Source: Phaseolus vulgaris (taxonomy: Eukaryota > Streptophyta > Magnoliopsida > Fabales > Fabaceae). Taken from it: 64,000 bases of DNA. Within the stretch, counting starts at the first letter, position 1; each line of letters starts with the position of its first letter. The position numbers and the translations under genes were made by a program. Shown here in pieces: positions 42,682-53,460 of the stretch. The stretch is from positions 25,599,321 to 25,663,320 of the forward strand of contig NC_023749.2 in NCBI RefSeq assembly GCF_000499845.2, written 5' to 3'. The notes below the pieces were generated by a model that did no database searches, was not told where the DNA came from, and saw nothing but the letters and a program-made list of their open reading frames with translations.

Positions 42682-44787
42682 AGAATCTTGCTTGTCCTCA
42701 AGCAAAGTAAATGAATATATTTGAATTTAAATATCAAACAGCTTAATTCACTAAACAACAGATCAAATTAGAAACTTATGATGTTTCCAAATTCAGATAT
42801 AGAAAATTATAGACACAATCAATTTCCAGGATCAAATCAAAACAAATAAATGACAATTCATCAAGGAATATCTTCTCATATGCTCACGGGTAAGTGTTTC
42901 TCTATATTTTCACTGAATCATAACAAATCACAGTTGCTTTTCATTTCATCTTCAAATCACAAACATATTAGAAACATGAATCTTGAGGTCTTTTCCAGGG
43001 TTGTAATGAGGCTGGGCTTCCAAAAAATATTGGTTTTTCTTAGATAGCAAAATGCACATCTTAAAGAAGAAGAACATATCTACAATTCAATTATAGAGAA
43101 CATATATGTTATCTAATTACCACTTTCTTTCTATGTCACATTTTTCCTCATTTTCTTTCTTTTCATGATTTTCATGAAAAAAAAAAATTCTATCTTTCTT
43201 TTTTTTTATTTCTTTTTCTTCTTCTGTTTCTCTTTTTTTTCAATAATAGGAAAAGATTCTTCCTATTTTCAACTTTTTGAACTTTCAAAATCAGAACCAA
43301 CCATTCCCTTTTCTATATGTATTGCATTTATATTCTCCTTCCTTAGACATGCTAAAGGGTAGAAAATTATATCAATAAAGGTTAAGGTGCAATATTAACA
43401 AAAAAATTCTTAGCCCAAAGGGGATATAAAAAAAAATGGAATTCTAATATAAAGGTTGGCTTTTTGGCCCTGGCTCCTAATTAACACAAACAAATGCCTC
43501 AATCATCTTCATGCTCTTTTATGATGCAACAAAAATAAAAATTAAGCAACCACAACTGTCAATTCATCAGTAAAACTCTCAAAAACTGTTTCAGGTTCAC
43601 ACACTCACTTTGTTTAAATGGTCTCATTCCTTTTTGTCTTGTCATTATCTGTCATAATCAATCATCCTGTTAACTTTTCATGTATCATATTTTAACTACA
43701 TTTGAATAGGGATTCAATTATATTTTCTTTTCTAACCTGTTTCTAATTCATCTCACTATTTAATATTTAAACACAAATTCTTTTTTCCACAATTCAAAAT
43801 TAATATTCTAGTTCTTTTTTATTTGAAAAAAAAATAAACTAGAAAACAAACAAATTAAAACTGAAATTTAGTCAAGAAAGATAATTCAAGACTTAAAATT
43901 ACCAAACTAATAAGAAATTTATTCAAAATAAGCAATATAAACAAACTAAACAAATAAGAAAATAAACAGAAAACAAAATAACCGAAAAATAAAATAGACA
44001 AAATAAGACAAAATTCAAATAACTGAAAAGAAAAGAGAATTAGAAAGATAAAACCATATTTTTGCTCAATCCTCTCTTCTTAAGAAATCATCCAGCTTTT
44101 TGTTAAGATCTTTATCTACAGTCTTTGCTTCATTTGCTGGATCTGCCCCCTAAATAATAAAACCTGTCCCCAGGTCAAAATACATAACATAGGTTGGGTT
44201 TCCCTTGAAATTCTCCATGGTTTACCAGTTGGTCTTATTTGATAGAAGTGATTGGCTAGACAGAATTTCCTAGCCACTTCATTATTAAAACCATATGTTC
44301 TCCCTCAACTGGTGATAGGTACCGTCATCATCATCTCTCAGTCTTTTCTAACTTCTCTCCTTGCTTCTTTTTTCTTTATTTTTAACTTCTATTCTTCTGG
44401 GTTGTCTTCTCAATTGTATAAAAACTTGTTTTCTTAATATCATAAGACAACTCAAGCAAAGATTAGTATAACAAGTAAATAGTTTTTTTTTTTAAATGAA
44501 ATAAAGAAAACAGAAAATTTAAAATAACAAGAGAAAGAGAAATAAATAGTAAATGAAAAACAGAACAAGAAAAACAAAAACTTACTTAAATAAAAACTAA
44601 AAAATAAATAAAATAATAAAACTATAATTTTTAACAAAAAGAAAAATAAAATAAATAAAAACAAGAATAATATATAAAAACTAAAAATATACAAAATAAA
44701 CAAAATTAAATAACTAACTAAGAAAACTAAAACAGAATATATAGATAGAAAAACAACTTGCGTAAAATAAAAACTAAGAATGAAATC
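42682..44787 (-). other. Non-coding interior of D (left part)
   Basis: AT-rich with homopolymer runs and C/T-rich stretches (43160-43250). Short ORFs are low-complexity Phe/Leu/Lys/Asn strings. No gag or pol motif. Ends with AAATC (44783-44787), the target duplication of E. Confidence 0.75.
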
Positions 44788-45578
44788 TGATCCTGCCTGT
44801 TGACCGGAACGCTGGAGAATGCCTCGTCAAAGGATCGACGTGCGCACCGCTTCTCACCTCCGTTCCTCTCCGGGATCTACTTCAAGAACCTGCAAAGAAA
44901 CGACACGGCGCCGCTGCGGCCGATCGCACTCCGACGCTCAAGTCAGTGACGGTATCACCAAATACTAAGAACTAGAACCGTGCAAATCCTCTCACAATCA
45001 GCTCTATCACTCGCAAGCGTAAAGTGTATGAACTGAACGTGCGTACCTCAGAAAGTCTGTTAAGAACTCTTATATACCTGGTGGTTTTCTCTCTCCTGGC
45101 AGTTACAGACTTGGACACGTGGCTCGCATCCAACTGTACACGTGCCATCATCTGGAGGCTCCCTGACTTGGCGCCGCTTCTGCTCTCATTATGACTAAGT
45201 TACTTATGCATGGTACTGCCCAGTGCATAGCTAACTTAGGAGTGCGATCTCTACTGGAACTGGCGAGTTAGGGCCTTCATACACCTTCCCTGTGGTCTCG
45301 CCGGCCGCCTTCATAATCTGGTTCTCCCTCATCTTCGACGATGTGCTTGTTCTGGCGATCTCCGACTGCTTGGTCGCCTGGGTCTGCATCTGGCGACTTC
45401 ATCCTCAACCTGGCGATCGCCTATTCTGGTAAGCTGGAGATCGGAACACGCCAACTTAACAATCGGCGACTACACGTGCTTCCCGACTTCCTTCCTAACT
45501 GCCAACCTGGCGCCTTGTCAACACGCCTACACTGTAGCAGGGTGCCACGTCATCATACCCGACCACCAGGGCGGTACA
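44788..45578 (-). repeat. 3' LTR of element E (791 bp)
   Basis: On the + strand TGATCCTGCC...GGTACA. TATA box on the - strand at 45070-45077. About eight substitutions from the other LTR by eye. Confidence 0.95.
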
Positions 45579-45594
45579 CAAGCCCCCCAGTCTT
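45579..45594 (-). promoter_or_regulatory. Polypurine tract of E
   Basis: CAAGCCCCCCAGTCTT, the reverse complement of the tract in A and B, beside the 3' LTR. Confidence 0.92.
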
Positions 45595-45932
45595 AAGCGA
45601 AGACTTGTCTAGCGAAAAGACTGAAAGAGCCTTCGTTAGCACCGATCTACGTGGCACTGACATAGAATTCCAAGCGATAGTACTTTCTGCTGCTCTGACG
45701 CTCCACCAAACCCTTCACTCATCGTTCGACACGTGGCTTCATCAACGGCTCTCTTCATCTGCCGTTAGCGCTTCCTAAAATCATTTCGAAAACCCTTAAA
45801 CCCATTACGCTCCACTGTTCCATCACTTTCTTCGTGCTTGCAAACGCTCTAACTTCCCTCTGCGAAAACTCTCAACGCTCTTCAACGCTCCAGATCACCA
45901 TTTTCCTCCATCGTCTTCCCGATCATCGAAAG
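45595..45932 (+). promoter_or_regulatory. Presumed promoter and untranslated exon of the antisense gene (E)
   Basis: Lies between the polypurine tract and the first intron. Conserved with A (8972-9315) and B (30917-31253). Ends GATCATCGAAAG|GT. No obvious TATA box, so the start site cannot be placed. It could also lie in the LTR. Confidence 0.4.
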
Positions 45933-46165
45933 GTAATTACTTTCCTTCATCTGCTGGGTTTCCTTACATTTTCACCGATTTGCATCATCCTGTAACTGCC
46001 TGGTGCATACGCTGTGGGTCGTTTTTCCATTTCTCTTCTGCGTAACTTAGGGCTTTGTCGATCGTCGCAACGAACTCACATTCGTTCGTCGTTTCACCTT
46101 CCTTCCATGACCGAGTCAGCCTTCGTAACCCTCCTGATCATTTTTCCTTTCTTCTTCCTTTGCAG
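45933..46165 (+). other. Predicted 5' UTR intron of the antisense gene (E), 233 nt
   Basis: Donor CATCGAAAG|GTAATT and acceptor CTTCTTCCTTTGCAG|CTGCC. Same length as in A and one base longer than in B. Confidence 0.7.
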
Positions 46166-46173
46166 CTGCCATC

Positions 46174-47116
46174 ATGACTCGCACCAAGATTACCCCGAAC
46201 CCCCCTCCATCAGCACGAAACCCTCCTTCACAAGCACACGACTCAACCCAAGTTCGTGGCGCTTCCTCTTCGCAGGCTGAGAGGCCTGCATCTTCCCAAT
46301 CTGCTCTGGCCCAGGCGACTCCACCTAATGCTGGAAGAGCCCCCGTCCCTCTGCCAGACTTCAAAACTCTATACCCCTGGGCCACCCCAACCCTTCTGAA
46401 GGAGACCTCGTCGGTGAACACTGCGGGAGCAGTTTTGCGGTTGACTAAGGGGGACGAGGCCTATCAATCGTTTCACAAGGAGCACGACGAGAGGATGATG
46501 GTGCTGCCTTGCCCCGTCGCTCTGCCAGTGTGTGCTGATGACAAAGTAAGCGCCGACGGGCCCTTCTGCTTTGTCTATACAACTTTCTTCAAGAAGGTCA
46601 AGCTCAGGTTCCCTCTCACCCGATTCGAGAGGGAACTTTTGACCGAGCTCAACATTGCTGCCGCCCAGCTTCACCCCAACAGCTGGGCGTTTGTTCGAGC
46701 CTTTGAAATAACGTGCGACCACCTGGGGTTGCCCGCGTCGGTGGACGTGTTTTTGTTCCTTTTTGAGGCCAAGCACCCAGGAGACCGCCTGTGGGTCAGC
46801 CTGAATGCAATTGCTGGGAGATCCATTTTTACCATCTTCCAGCAATCGTACAAAGACTGGAAGGGGAAGTTCATCCAAGTACGCGCAAACGATAAAGACA
46901 CCTCCCTTCTTGATGGCTTCCCCTTGTACTGGGTGGACAAGGGGAAAAAGGAGTCCAAGAGCTGCCTCAGGAGGCCCAGAAGTCCTGATAGCATGGGAGC
47001 TTTGGACAGAGACCTCTGTCTATTCTGGAAGAGGGTGTCGGATGCCAACATAACATTCCTGACCCCCACCTTGATCTCCTTCGAATTCTTTGAGGACCAG
47101 CTAGAATTCCAAATAG
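46174..47116 (+). CDS. Antisense gene of E, first coding exon: Transposase_28-like domain
   Basis: ATG at 46174, eight bases after the acceptor. Codes 314 residues plus the first base of the next codon. N-terminus of about 65 Ser/Pro/Ala-rich residues, then Y-P-W-A-T-P-T-L-L. The core has R-F-P-L-T-R-F-E-R-E-L-L, Q-L-H-P-N-S-W-A-F-V-R-A-F, F-L-F-L-F-E-A-K, G-R-S-I-F-T-I-F-Q-Q-S-Y and G-F-P-L-Y-W-V. This pattern fits Pfam Transposase_28 by memory. If unspliced it ends at a stop at 47119-47121 that lies inside the intron. The gene runs against the element's own transcript. Confidence 0.87.
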
Positions 47117-47298
47117 GTTAGGACATCCAAACTGTTGCTTTGATACTGCTTCTGATATTGCTTCTGGGCGTCTTGTGCGATACGCACAAGACTTTGGTTT
47201 TACCTTTTCTGCATATACTACCTGTTTTGCTGTTTTATTACCTCATACACTTGTCGTTTTCTTCTCTGAGCTAACTCATGCGTTTTCGTTTCATGCAG
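47117..47298 (+). other. Predicted intron 2 of the antisense gene (E), 182 nt
   Basis: Donor AAATAG|GTTAGG, acceptor CGTTTCATGCAG|ACAATATG. Phase 1; joining creates Asp then N-M-L-G-K. Open reading continues for 503 codons after it. Confidence 0.78.
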
Positions 47299-48812
47299 AC
47301 AATATGTTGGGTAAAAACATGCTCGCCGACTTAAAGGCGCTCGCCCGAAACCACGGGTTGGCGACCGGTTCCCAAACGGTGCCAAACTCGGAGGTCGAGA
47401 AGGCCATCGTTCATGGGCGATCACCGCCCAAGGAACCCACCCAGCGCAAGAAACTGGTCCTTAAGAGGCCTAAGCGAAAAGCCCCTCAAATCGTCCAAGA
47501 GGAGGAAGAAGAGGACGACGAGGTCACAGAGGATGGCCTAGTCACGAAAAGGAAGAGAGTGGCACCATCTTCTCCACCTGCTCCACCCCCTCTTCCAACC
47601 TCAACACCACCATCAACGCCTGCTCCTCCTCCCTCATCGCCAACACCACAAGCCCCTTCATCACCAGTCCAGGCGACTCCACTGGCCACTGCGCCACCAG
47701 CAGCTGAGGCTCAAGAGCCAAATTTTCTGGAGGACCCCCCAAGTGCCTCTACGCCACACATCTCAGCTGGAGGGGGCCCCCCTTCAAACACTTCAGCTGC
47801 AGAAAACGTTCCAATCGGGGATGAGGTTGCTCACGCCTCTCCAATCCTGATTACCGAATCCCCGATTGCGTCGCCACGCCAGGAAGCAAACACTGAAAAT
47901 CCTGCTAAGGAAGGTGGCGGCGAGAACCCTCAACAAGCCCCCCTGGCGCCTCTCCAAGCAGCGAACCTTTCCCTCGAAGTCACAAGGATGTGGGAACCTC
48001 TGACTGCCAAACTCAAAACCATAGCAGAGGATATCCCATCGATCATAACGAGGGCTGTGGAGAGCTCCACCAGGAGGCTTCAGGACGATCTTTACAACCT
48101 CAAGACCGAAAATAGCACTATGAAGGTCGAGGTGGAGAAAATGTCATTCAGCCTGACGCTCGCAGAACTTGATCACTCCCGAGTGGAGGATGCCCTGAAT
48201 ACCGAGCTCAGGCTGGCGCGCAAGGAAGCTGCTGACCTTCGCCGCAAAGTTCATGATCTTGCCCAAGAGAAAGTTGAGCTAGAAAGCAAAATCGTGCCTC
48301 TGCGCACCAAGGCGAGCGACCTGGAGGCTCACATTCAAGCTGACGCCGCCAGGGTGCAAAAACTGGAGCAGAGGTCGATCGACCGCGAGAAGCTACTTGG
48401 GCAAGTAGAAAAAGCGAGGGACGACGCCATGGCTGATCTCGCCGAGGCCAACAAGGAAAAAGGAAAGATGGCTGCCGAGTTGACCCAAGCTCAAACGGAA
48501 TCCAAGAAGGTTACTGACGACCTTCTTCATGCTCGAGAGACCAACGAACAACTCCGAAAACAGGTCGAAGAGCTGGAGCAGCAGAACAAGGAGCTCAAGA
48601 AACAGGTTGAAGAACTTCAAAGGCAAATTGAAGAACTTAAGCTAAGCTCTGCTCAGATTCTGGTTGCTGGATTCGAAGCCGCTCGGGAACAATTCGCATG
48701 CCTATTCCCCGATCTCGACCTCAGCATGGTGTCGTTGAACAACGAAGTAGTAGATGGAAAGGTCGTTCCCGCCGAAGGCTCAACCAACTCCACCCCGTCT
48801 GCTACTTTATAA
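47299..48812 (+). CDS. Antisense gene of E, last exon: Pro-rich and coiled-coil protein
   Basis: Runs from the acceptor to TAA at 48810-48812; with the first exon the product is 818 residues. N-part D-N-M-L-G-K-N-M-L, basic R-K-K-L-V-L-K-R-P-K-R-K, an E/D run, then T-K-R-K-R. A Pro/Thr/Ser-rich linker (about 47560-47960) follows, then a coiled coil of about 230 residues (48000-48690). The tail includes F-E-A-A-R-E-Q-F-A and F-P-D-L-D. The two basic patches flank an acidic run and look like nuclear localisation signals. Alternative: ATG 47304 (or 47175) could start an independent protein. Confidence 0.87.
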
Positions 48813-49389
48813 TTTCGCTCGTATTTTTCTGTAAAAACTCTTGTATGCGTGCTTTTATCAAATACTTATCTCAATGACAAAGCTTGGATATTCTCTCCCC
48901 TGACTCCTTTTAAGCGCTTTAGCCTTCTTTGCATGTTTAACTTTGTCGGATTTAACTTAGTGATTTTGCAAACGCGACGTTTGACGTAATTGCCTCGAGC
49001 CAATTCAAACTTAAGCAATAATCACTTTAAACAACTTGTATTCTTAAGGCAACTAACCTTATCGCAAGAATACCCTTCGAACAACGAACTGTAACTCAAT
49101 CATTGGCTCAAACAACGTCCCACTCGACCTGCTTTATCAAACAAGTCTTTCAACCTTCTCGCCGCTGTTTGAACTTTTCCCGATCGCCAAGAACTCTTGG
49201 TACCATCAGCCTTTCCTAGCTTCATGCTTTGGCAATCGTTTCTTTATCTGGGGTAGAAACGCCCTTTGGGATCTTCCTTTGCCCCCCTGAACTTCAGAGC
49301 AAAAGACCGGTTGACTAGGCGTTCTCTTCGAACCTACCTTAGCCACCTTTCAAGCTTCTTCCACCCTCTGCGCCATACCTGAACTCGTT
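48813..49389. other. Spacer after the antisense gene (E)
   Basis: TTGTAT at 48840 and an AATGACAAAG stretch near 48875 could be plant 3'-end signals of the antisense transcript. The 49220-49370 part is the inverse of A 5720-5840. No ORF. Confidence 0.5.
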
Positions 49390-50110
49390 CGAGACGAGAA
49401 GGATTTTATCTTGCCTATGCTCGCACGTAAGCGAGAAGGTCTTTTAACTCGCCTGAACTCGCTCAACGGCGAGAAGGACTTTATCTGGTGCCTCAACTTG
49501 CCCAGGGTGTACATCTCCTCCCCCCTGGATGCACTGAGGACCTTTTCTTTCTCTCGCCTGCACTCGCTCGACGGCGAGGAGGTCTTTAACTGGCCTTAGC
49601 TCGCACAACGGCGATAAGGACTTTATATGGTGCCTCAACTTGCCCAGGGCGTACATCTCCTCCCCCCTGGATGCACTGAGGACCTTTCTCTTTCTCGCCT
49701 GCGCTCGCTCAACGGCGAGGAGGTCTTTTAACTTGCCTCGACATTGCCCCAGGAGTTACATCTTCTCGCTCCCAGAAACACGGAGGACTTTTTCTCTTTC
49801 TCGCCTGCACCCGCTCGACGGCGAGGAGGTCTTTCATCTGGTGCCTCCGATCGTCGAAAGACGATGAGGACTTTAAAACTTAACTGGTGCCTCCAATCGC
49901 CGAAAAACGATGAGGACTTCAAACTTAACTGGTGCCTCCGATCGCCGAAAGACGATGAGGACTTTAAAACTTAACTGGTGCCTCCAATCGCCGAAAAACG
50001 ATGAGGACTTCAAACTTAACTGGTGCCTCCGATCGCCGAAAAACGATGAGGACTTAAAACTTAACTGGTGCCTCTAATCGCCGAAAAACGATGAGGACTT
50101 AAAACTTTTT
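49390..50110 (-). repeat. Hypervariable tandem repeats of E
   Basis: From 49838 to 50110 about six units of 45-47 bp (TGGTGCCTCC...CGATGAGGACTT). From 49390 to 49830 there are mixed longer units with CTCGCCTG...CTCG and CACTGAGGACC. The families match A and B, but the 47-bp unit is expanded here. Confidence 0.85.
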
Positions 50111-50232
50111 AGAAAGCACGCGATATATCTTTTCTTGCCTTAAATCATGTACAAATGACAAGGTCTTTCTTCAAAACCTTCGAAAATAGCACACATGCAA
50201 TCTGAAAACACCTTATTCTTCGAAAACTCTTC

Positions 50233-50289
50233 TTTTATTGGGTGTCCTCATTAAAAACCCTCCTTAGGGAAAAAAGAGTGCCCCCTTGA
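50233..50289 (-). promoter_or_regulatory. Conserved 3' motif downstream of pol (E)
   Basis: Inverse of the A and B block: CTTTTATTGGG, TAAAAACCCTCCTTAGGGAAAAAAG, GAGTGCCCCC. It lies about 60 bp past the pol stop. Confidence 0.55.
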
Positions 50290-50349
50290 AACTGTTTTAA
50301 CAGAGACATTGTAATATAACATTTGTGTTTGTCTTTACTTACAAAGCTC

Positions 50350-50886
50350 TTAACTATAGTACAACTTCAGGTGTGTGGCGTTCCAGGTGCGAGGGATCGC
50401 CCCTCCTTCCAGCGTTTCTAAGCGGTAGGCCCCGTTCCCGAGCGCCTCGGTTATTCTGAACGGTCCAGTCCACTTGGGTGACAATTTATTCTCCATCTCG
50501 TACTGGTGGGCCTTCCTCATCACCAGATCGCCCTCTCTAAACTGCCTTGGCATCACCTTAGAGTTGTATCTTCGTTCGACCCTTCTCTTCACAGCTTCAG
50601 CTTTCAACCTCGCTTCTTCCCTGACTTCATCTAGCAGATCCAGGTTCAGCCTTCTCTCCTCATTCGAGTCTTCCTCTACGAAGTTCTGGAATCTCGGCGA
50701 GCTCTCCTGGATCTCCACTGGAATCATGGCGTCACACCCATAGACCAAGCTAAACGGGGTCTCATGGGTTCCTGACTGCTCGGTGGTGTGGTACGCCCAG
50801 ACTATACGGGGCACCTCCTCAGCCCAACTTCCCTTGGCTTTCTCAAGCCTTCTCTTCAAACCTCTCAACAACACCCGATTAGCTTA
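50350..50886 (-). pseudogene. Integrase C-terminal part of E, after an in-frame stop
   Basis: A TAA at 50886-50884 follows the catalytic Glu codon directly (A has TCA there). The frame is then open to the stop at 50350 and covers the integrase end that binds DNA (W-A-Y-H-T-T-E-Q-S-G, L-S-P-K-W-T-G-P-F). If translated to the TAA only, integrase would lack its end. Confidence 0.88.
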
Positions 50887-53460
50887 TTCCACCTGGCCAT
50901 TCGTCTGAGGGTGCTCGACGGATGCAAACACTTGTTGAATTCCAACCCCTTCACAAAGCTTCTTCAACAGGTGGCTTGCAAACTGCGTCCCATTATCTGA
51001 TACCAGGCGCTTAGGCACTCCAAACCGGCACACGATGTTCTTCCATACAAAACCTTCGATCTTGTGTGCGGTGATCTGGGCCACTGGTTCTGCTTCAATC
51101 CACTTGGTGAAATACTCAATCGCTACCACCAAGTACTTCATCTGCCTGATCGCCAGCGGGAAAGGTCCCAGGATGTCGATTCCCCAAGTATGAAACGGCC
51201 AAGGGCTATAGATCGACTTCAACTCCTCGGGAGGTGCCTTGTGCCAATCGGCGTGCTGCTGGCATTGTTTGCAGCACTGGGCATATTTCTTGCAATCTTC
51301 TCTCATGGATGGCCAATAGTAGCCTGCACGGAGAGTCCTCGCGGCCAGAGCTCGACCCCCGACGTGGCTTCCACATATTCCTTCATGGAGCTCCGCCATA
51401 ATTCTCGTGCACTTCTCGCCGTGTATACATTCCAGGAGTGGGTGAGTGAACCCAAACCTGTACAGATCGCCATCAATCAATGTGTACTTGCTGGAATTTT
51501 TCTTTACCTTCCTAGCTTCTGTTGGATCCAGCGGGAGGAGGCCATCTGCCAAGCACCGCTTGTACTGTGTTATCCAAGTGTCTGGCTCATGGGTGGCGCA
51601 GACCTGCATCACGTCCACCTTCTCTCCTCGACATGCTCTAATTCTCGGCGATCTCAGAGTTTCTTGCGTCAAAGACTTATGGCTTCTCGCTGCTCTCTCC
51701 GTCGACTTGCTTATCTGAAGGACCAGGTGATCTGCTACAAATGCCCTCGGCGTCTTCAGAGTTTCTTGAATCACCGTCCTCTGCCTACCCCCCTTGCCTG
51801 AGCTGGCGAGCTTAGCAAGCAAGTCAGCTCGGGCATTCTGCTCTCGGGGCACATGTACTACTTCAAAAGAGGCAAAGGAACTCTTCAATTCCTGCACATA
51901 CGCCAAGTAAGCCGCCATTTGTGGATCTTTAGCCTGGAACTCGCCTGTTACTTGCCCTGTGACCAGCAGCGAGTCACTCTTAGCCATCAGCACCCTAGCT
52001 CCCATCTCCTTGGCCAGCAAAATCCCGGCGATCAGCGCCTCATACTCTGCTTGATTGTTGCTGGCTTTAAAGGCAAACCTCAAAGATTGCTCGATCAGCA
52101 CGCCGTTGGGTCCTTCCAATATGACTCCAGCACCGCTGCCCTGCTGGTTCGACGATCCATCCACCAAGAGTACCCAACGGAAATCGTCTCCTTCAACCCG
52201 CGTCGCCTCTGATGAGAGCTCGACCACAAAATCTGCAAAGATTTGCCCCTTGATCGGGCCTCGGGGCTCATATTTAATGTCGAACTCTGACAACTCCACT
52301 GCCCACTTCACCATTCTTCCCGCAACGTCAGGTTTCTTCAAGACCTTCTGGATGGGAAGGTCAGTCATCACCAGTATTGTGAAGCTGTGGAAGTAGTGGC
52401 GCAACCTCCTCGCCGAAAACACCACAGCCAGCGCAGCCTTCTCCAGGGCCTGATATCTCGTTTCTGGGCCCTGCAACACCTTGCTCACAAAATAAATAGG
52501 CTTCTGAGCCTGATCTTGATCCTGGGCGAGCACCGCACTCACCGCCCTCTCAGTCACAGCGAAGTACAACCTGAGAGGGATTCCCGCCAGCGGTTTGCAC
52601 AGAACCGGCGGGCTCGCCAGATACTCCTTCAGCTTAACGAAAGCTTCCTCACACTCTTTCGTCCAAGCGAACTTGTTATTGCACCGCAGATACTGAAAAT
52701 AGGGATGCCCCTTTTCTCCGCTAGCTGACACGAAGCGAGATAGGGCTGCCATCCGACCTGTTAGCTGCTGGACTTCTTTCACCGTAGCCGGGCTTCTCAT
52801 CGCCAAGATGGCGGCACACTTGTCTGGGTTAGCTTCTATTCCTCTTTCAGTCAAGAGAAAACCCAAAAATTTTCCAGCCTCCACGCCGAAAATGCATTTC
52901 TCCGGGTTGAGCTTTAACTTGAACTTGGCGATCGTCGTGAACAATTCTTCCAAGTCTGCAACGTGCTTGCTCTTCTCCTGCGAGGTCACGACCATGTCAT
53001 CGACGTAGGCTTGCACGTTCCTTCCCAGCATTGGTGCAAGTACTCGATCCATCAACCTCTGGTACGTGGCCCCCGCGTTCTTCAGCCCAAACGGCATCAC
53101 CTTATAGCAGTAGCACGACCTCTCCGTCATGAAGGCTGTCTTTTCTTCATCCATGGGATGCATCTTGATCTGATTATAGCCCGAGAAGGCATCCAGGAAA
53201 CTCAGCAGCTTGCACCCTGCAGCACTATCAACCAGGGCATCAATGCTTGGTAAAGGATACGAATCCTTTGGGCAAGCTTTATTCAGATCGGTGAAATCGA
53301 CGCACATGCGCCATTTCCCATTACTCTTCTTCACCAGTACGACATTTGCCAACCATTCAGGGTACTGGACTTCCCTGATGTGACCTGCAGCGAGGAGTTT
53401 CTGTGTTTCGTCCCTGATCGCCTGCCTCCTCTCCTCGTTGAATTTTCTTCTCCTTTGTCA
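50887..53460 (-). pseudogene. RT, RNase H, archaeal RNase H and integrase core of E
   Basis: Same register as gag, open from after the TGA (53460-53458) to the TAA at 50884. RT catalytic Y-V-D-D at 53007-52996. RNase H about 52600-52230, archaeal RNase H about 52190-51800. Integrase zinc site about 51440-51240, D-I-L-G-P-F near 51180, V-S-D-N-G near 51000. All catalytic residues seem present. The register would be one polyprotein of about 1830 codons but for the two stops. Confidence 0.92.

Noticed and set aside
42669..44787. An envelope-like or hidden gene in D
   Set aside because: Athila-group elements can carry env-like ORFs, so I looked, but no ORF with a signal peptide or any non-repetitive domain exists here.
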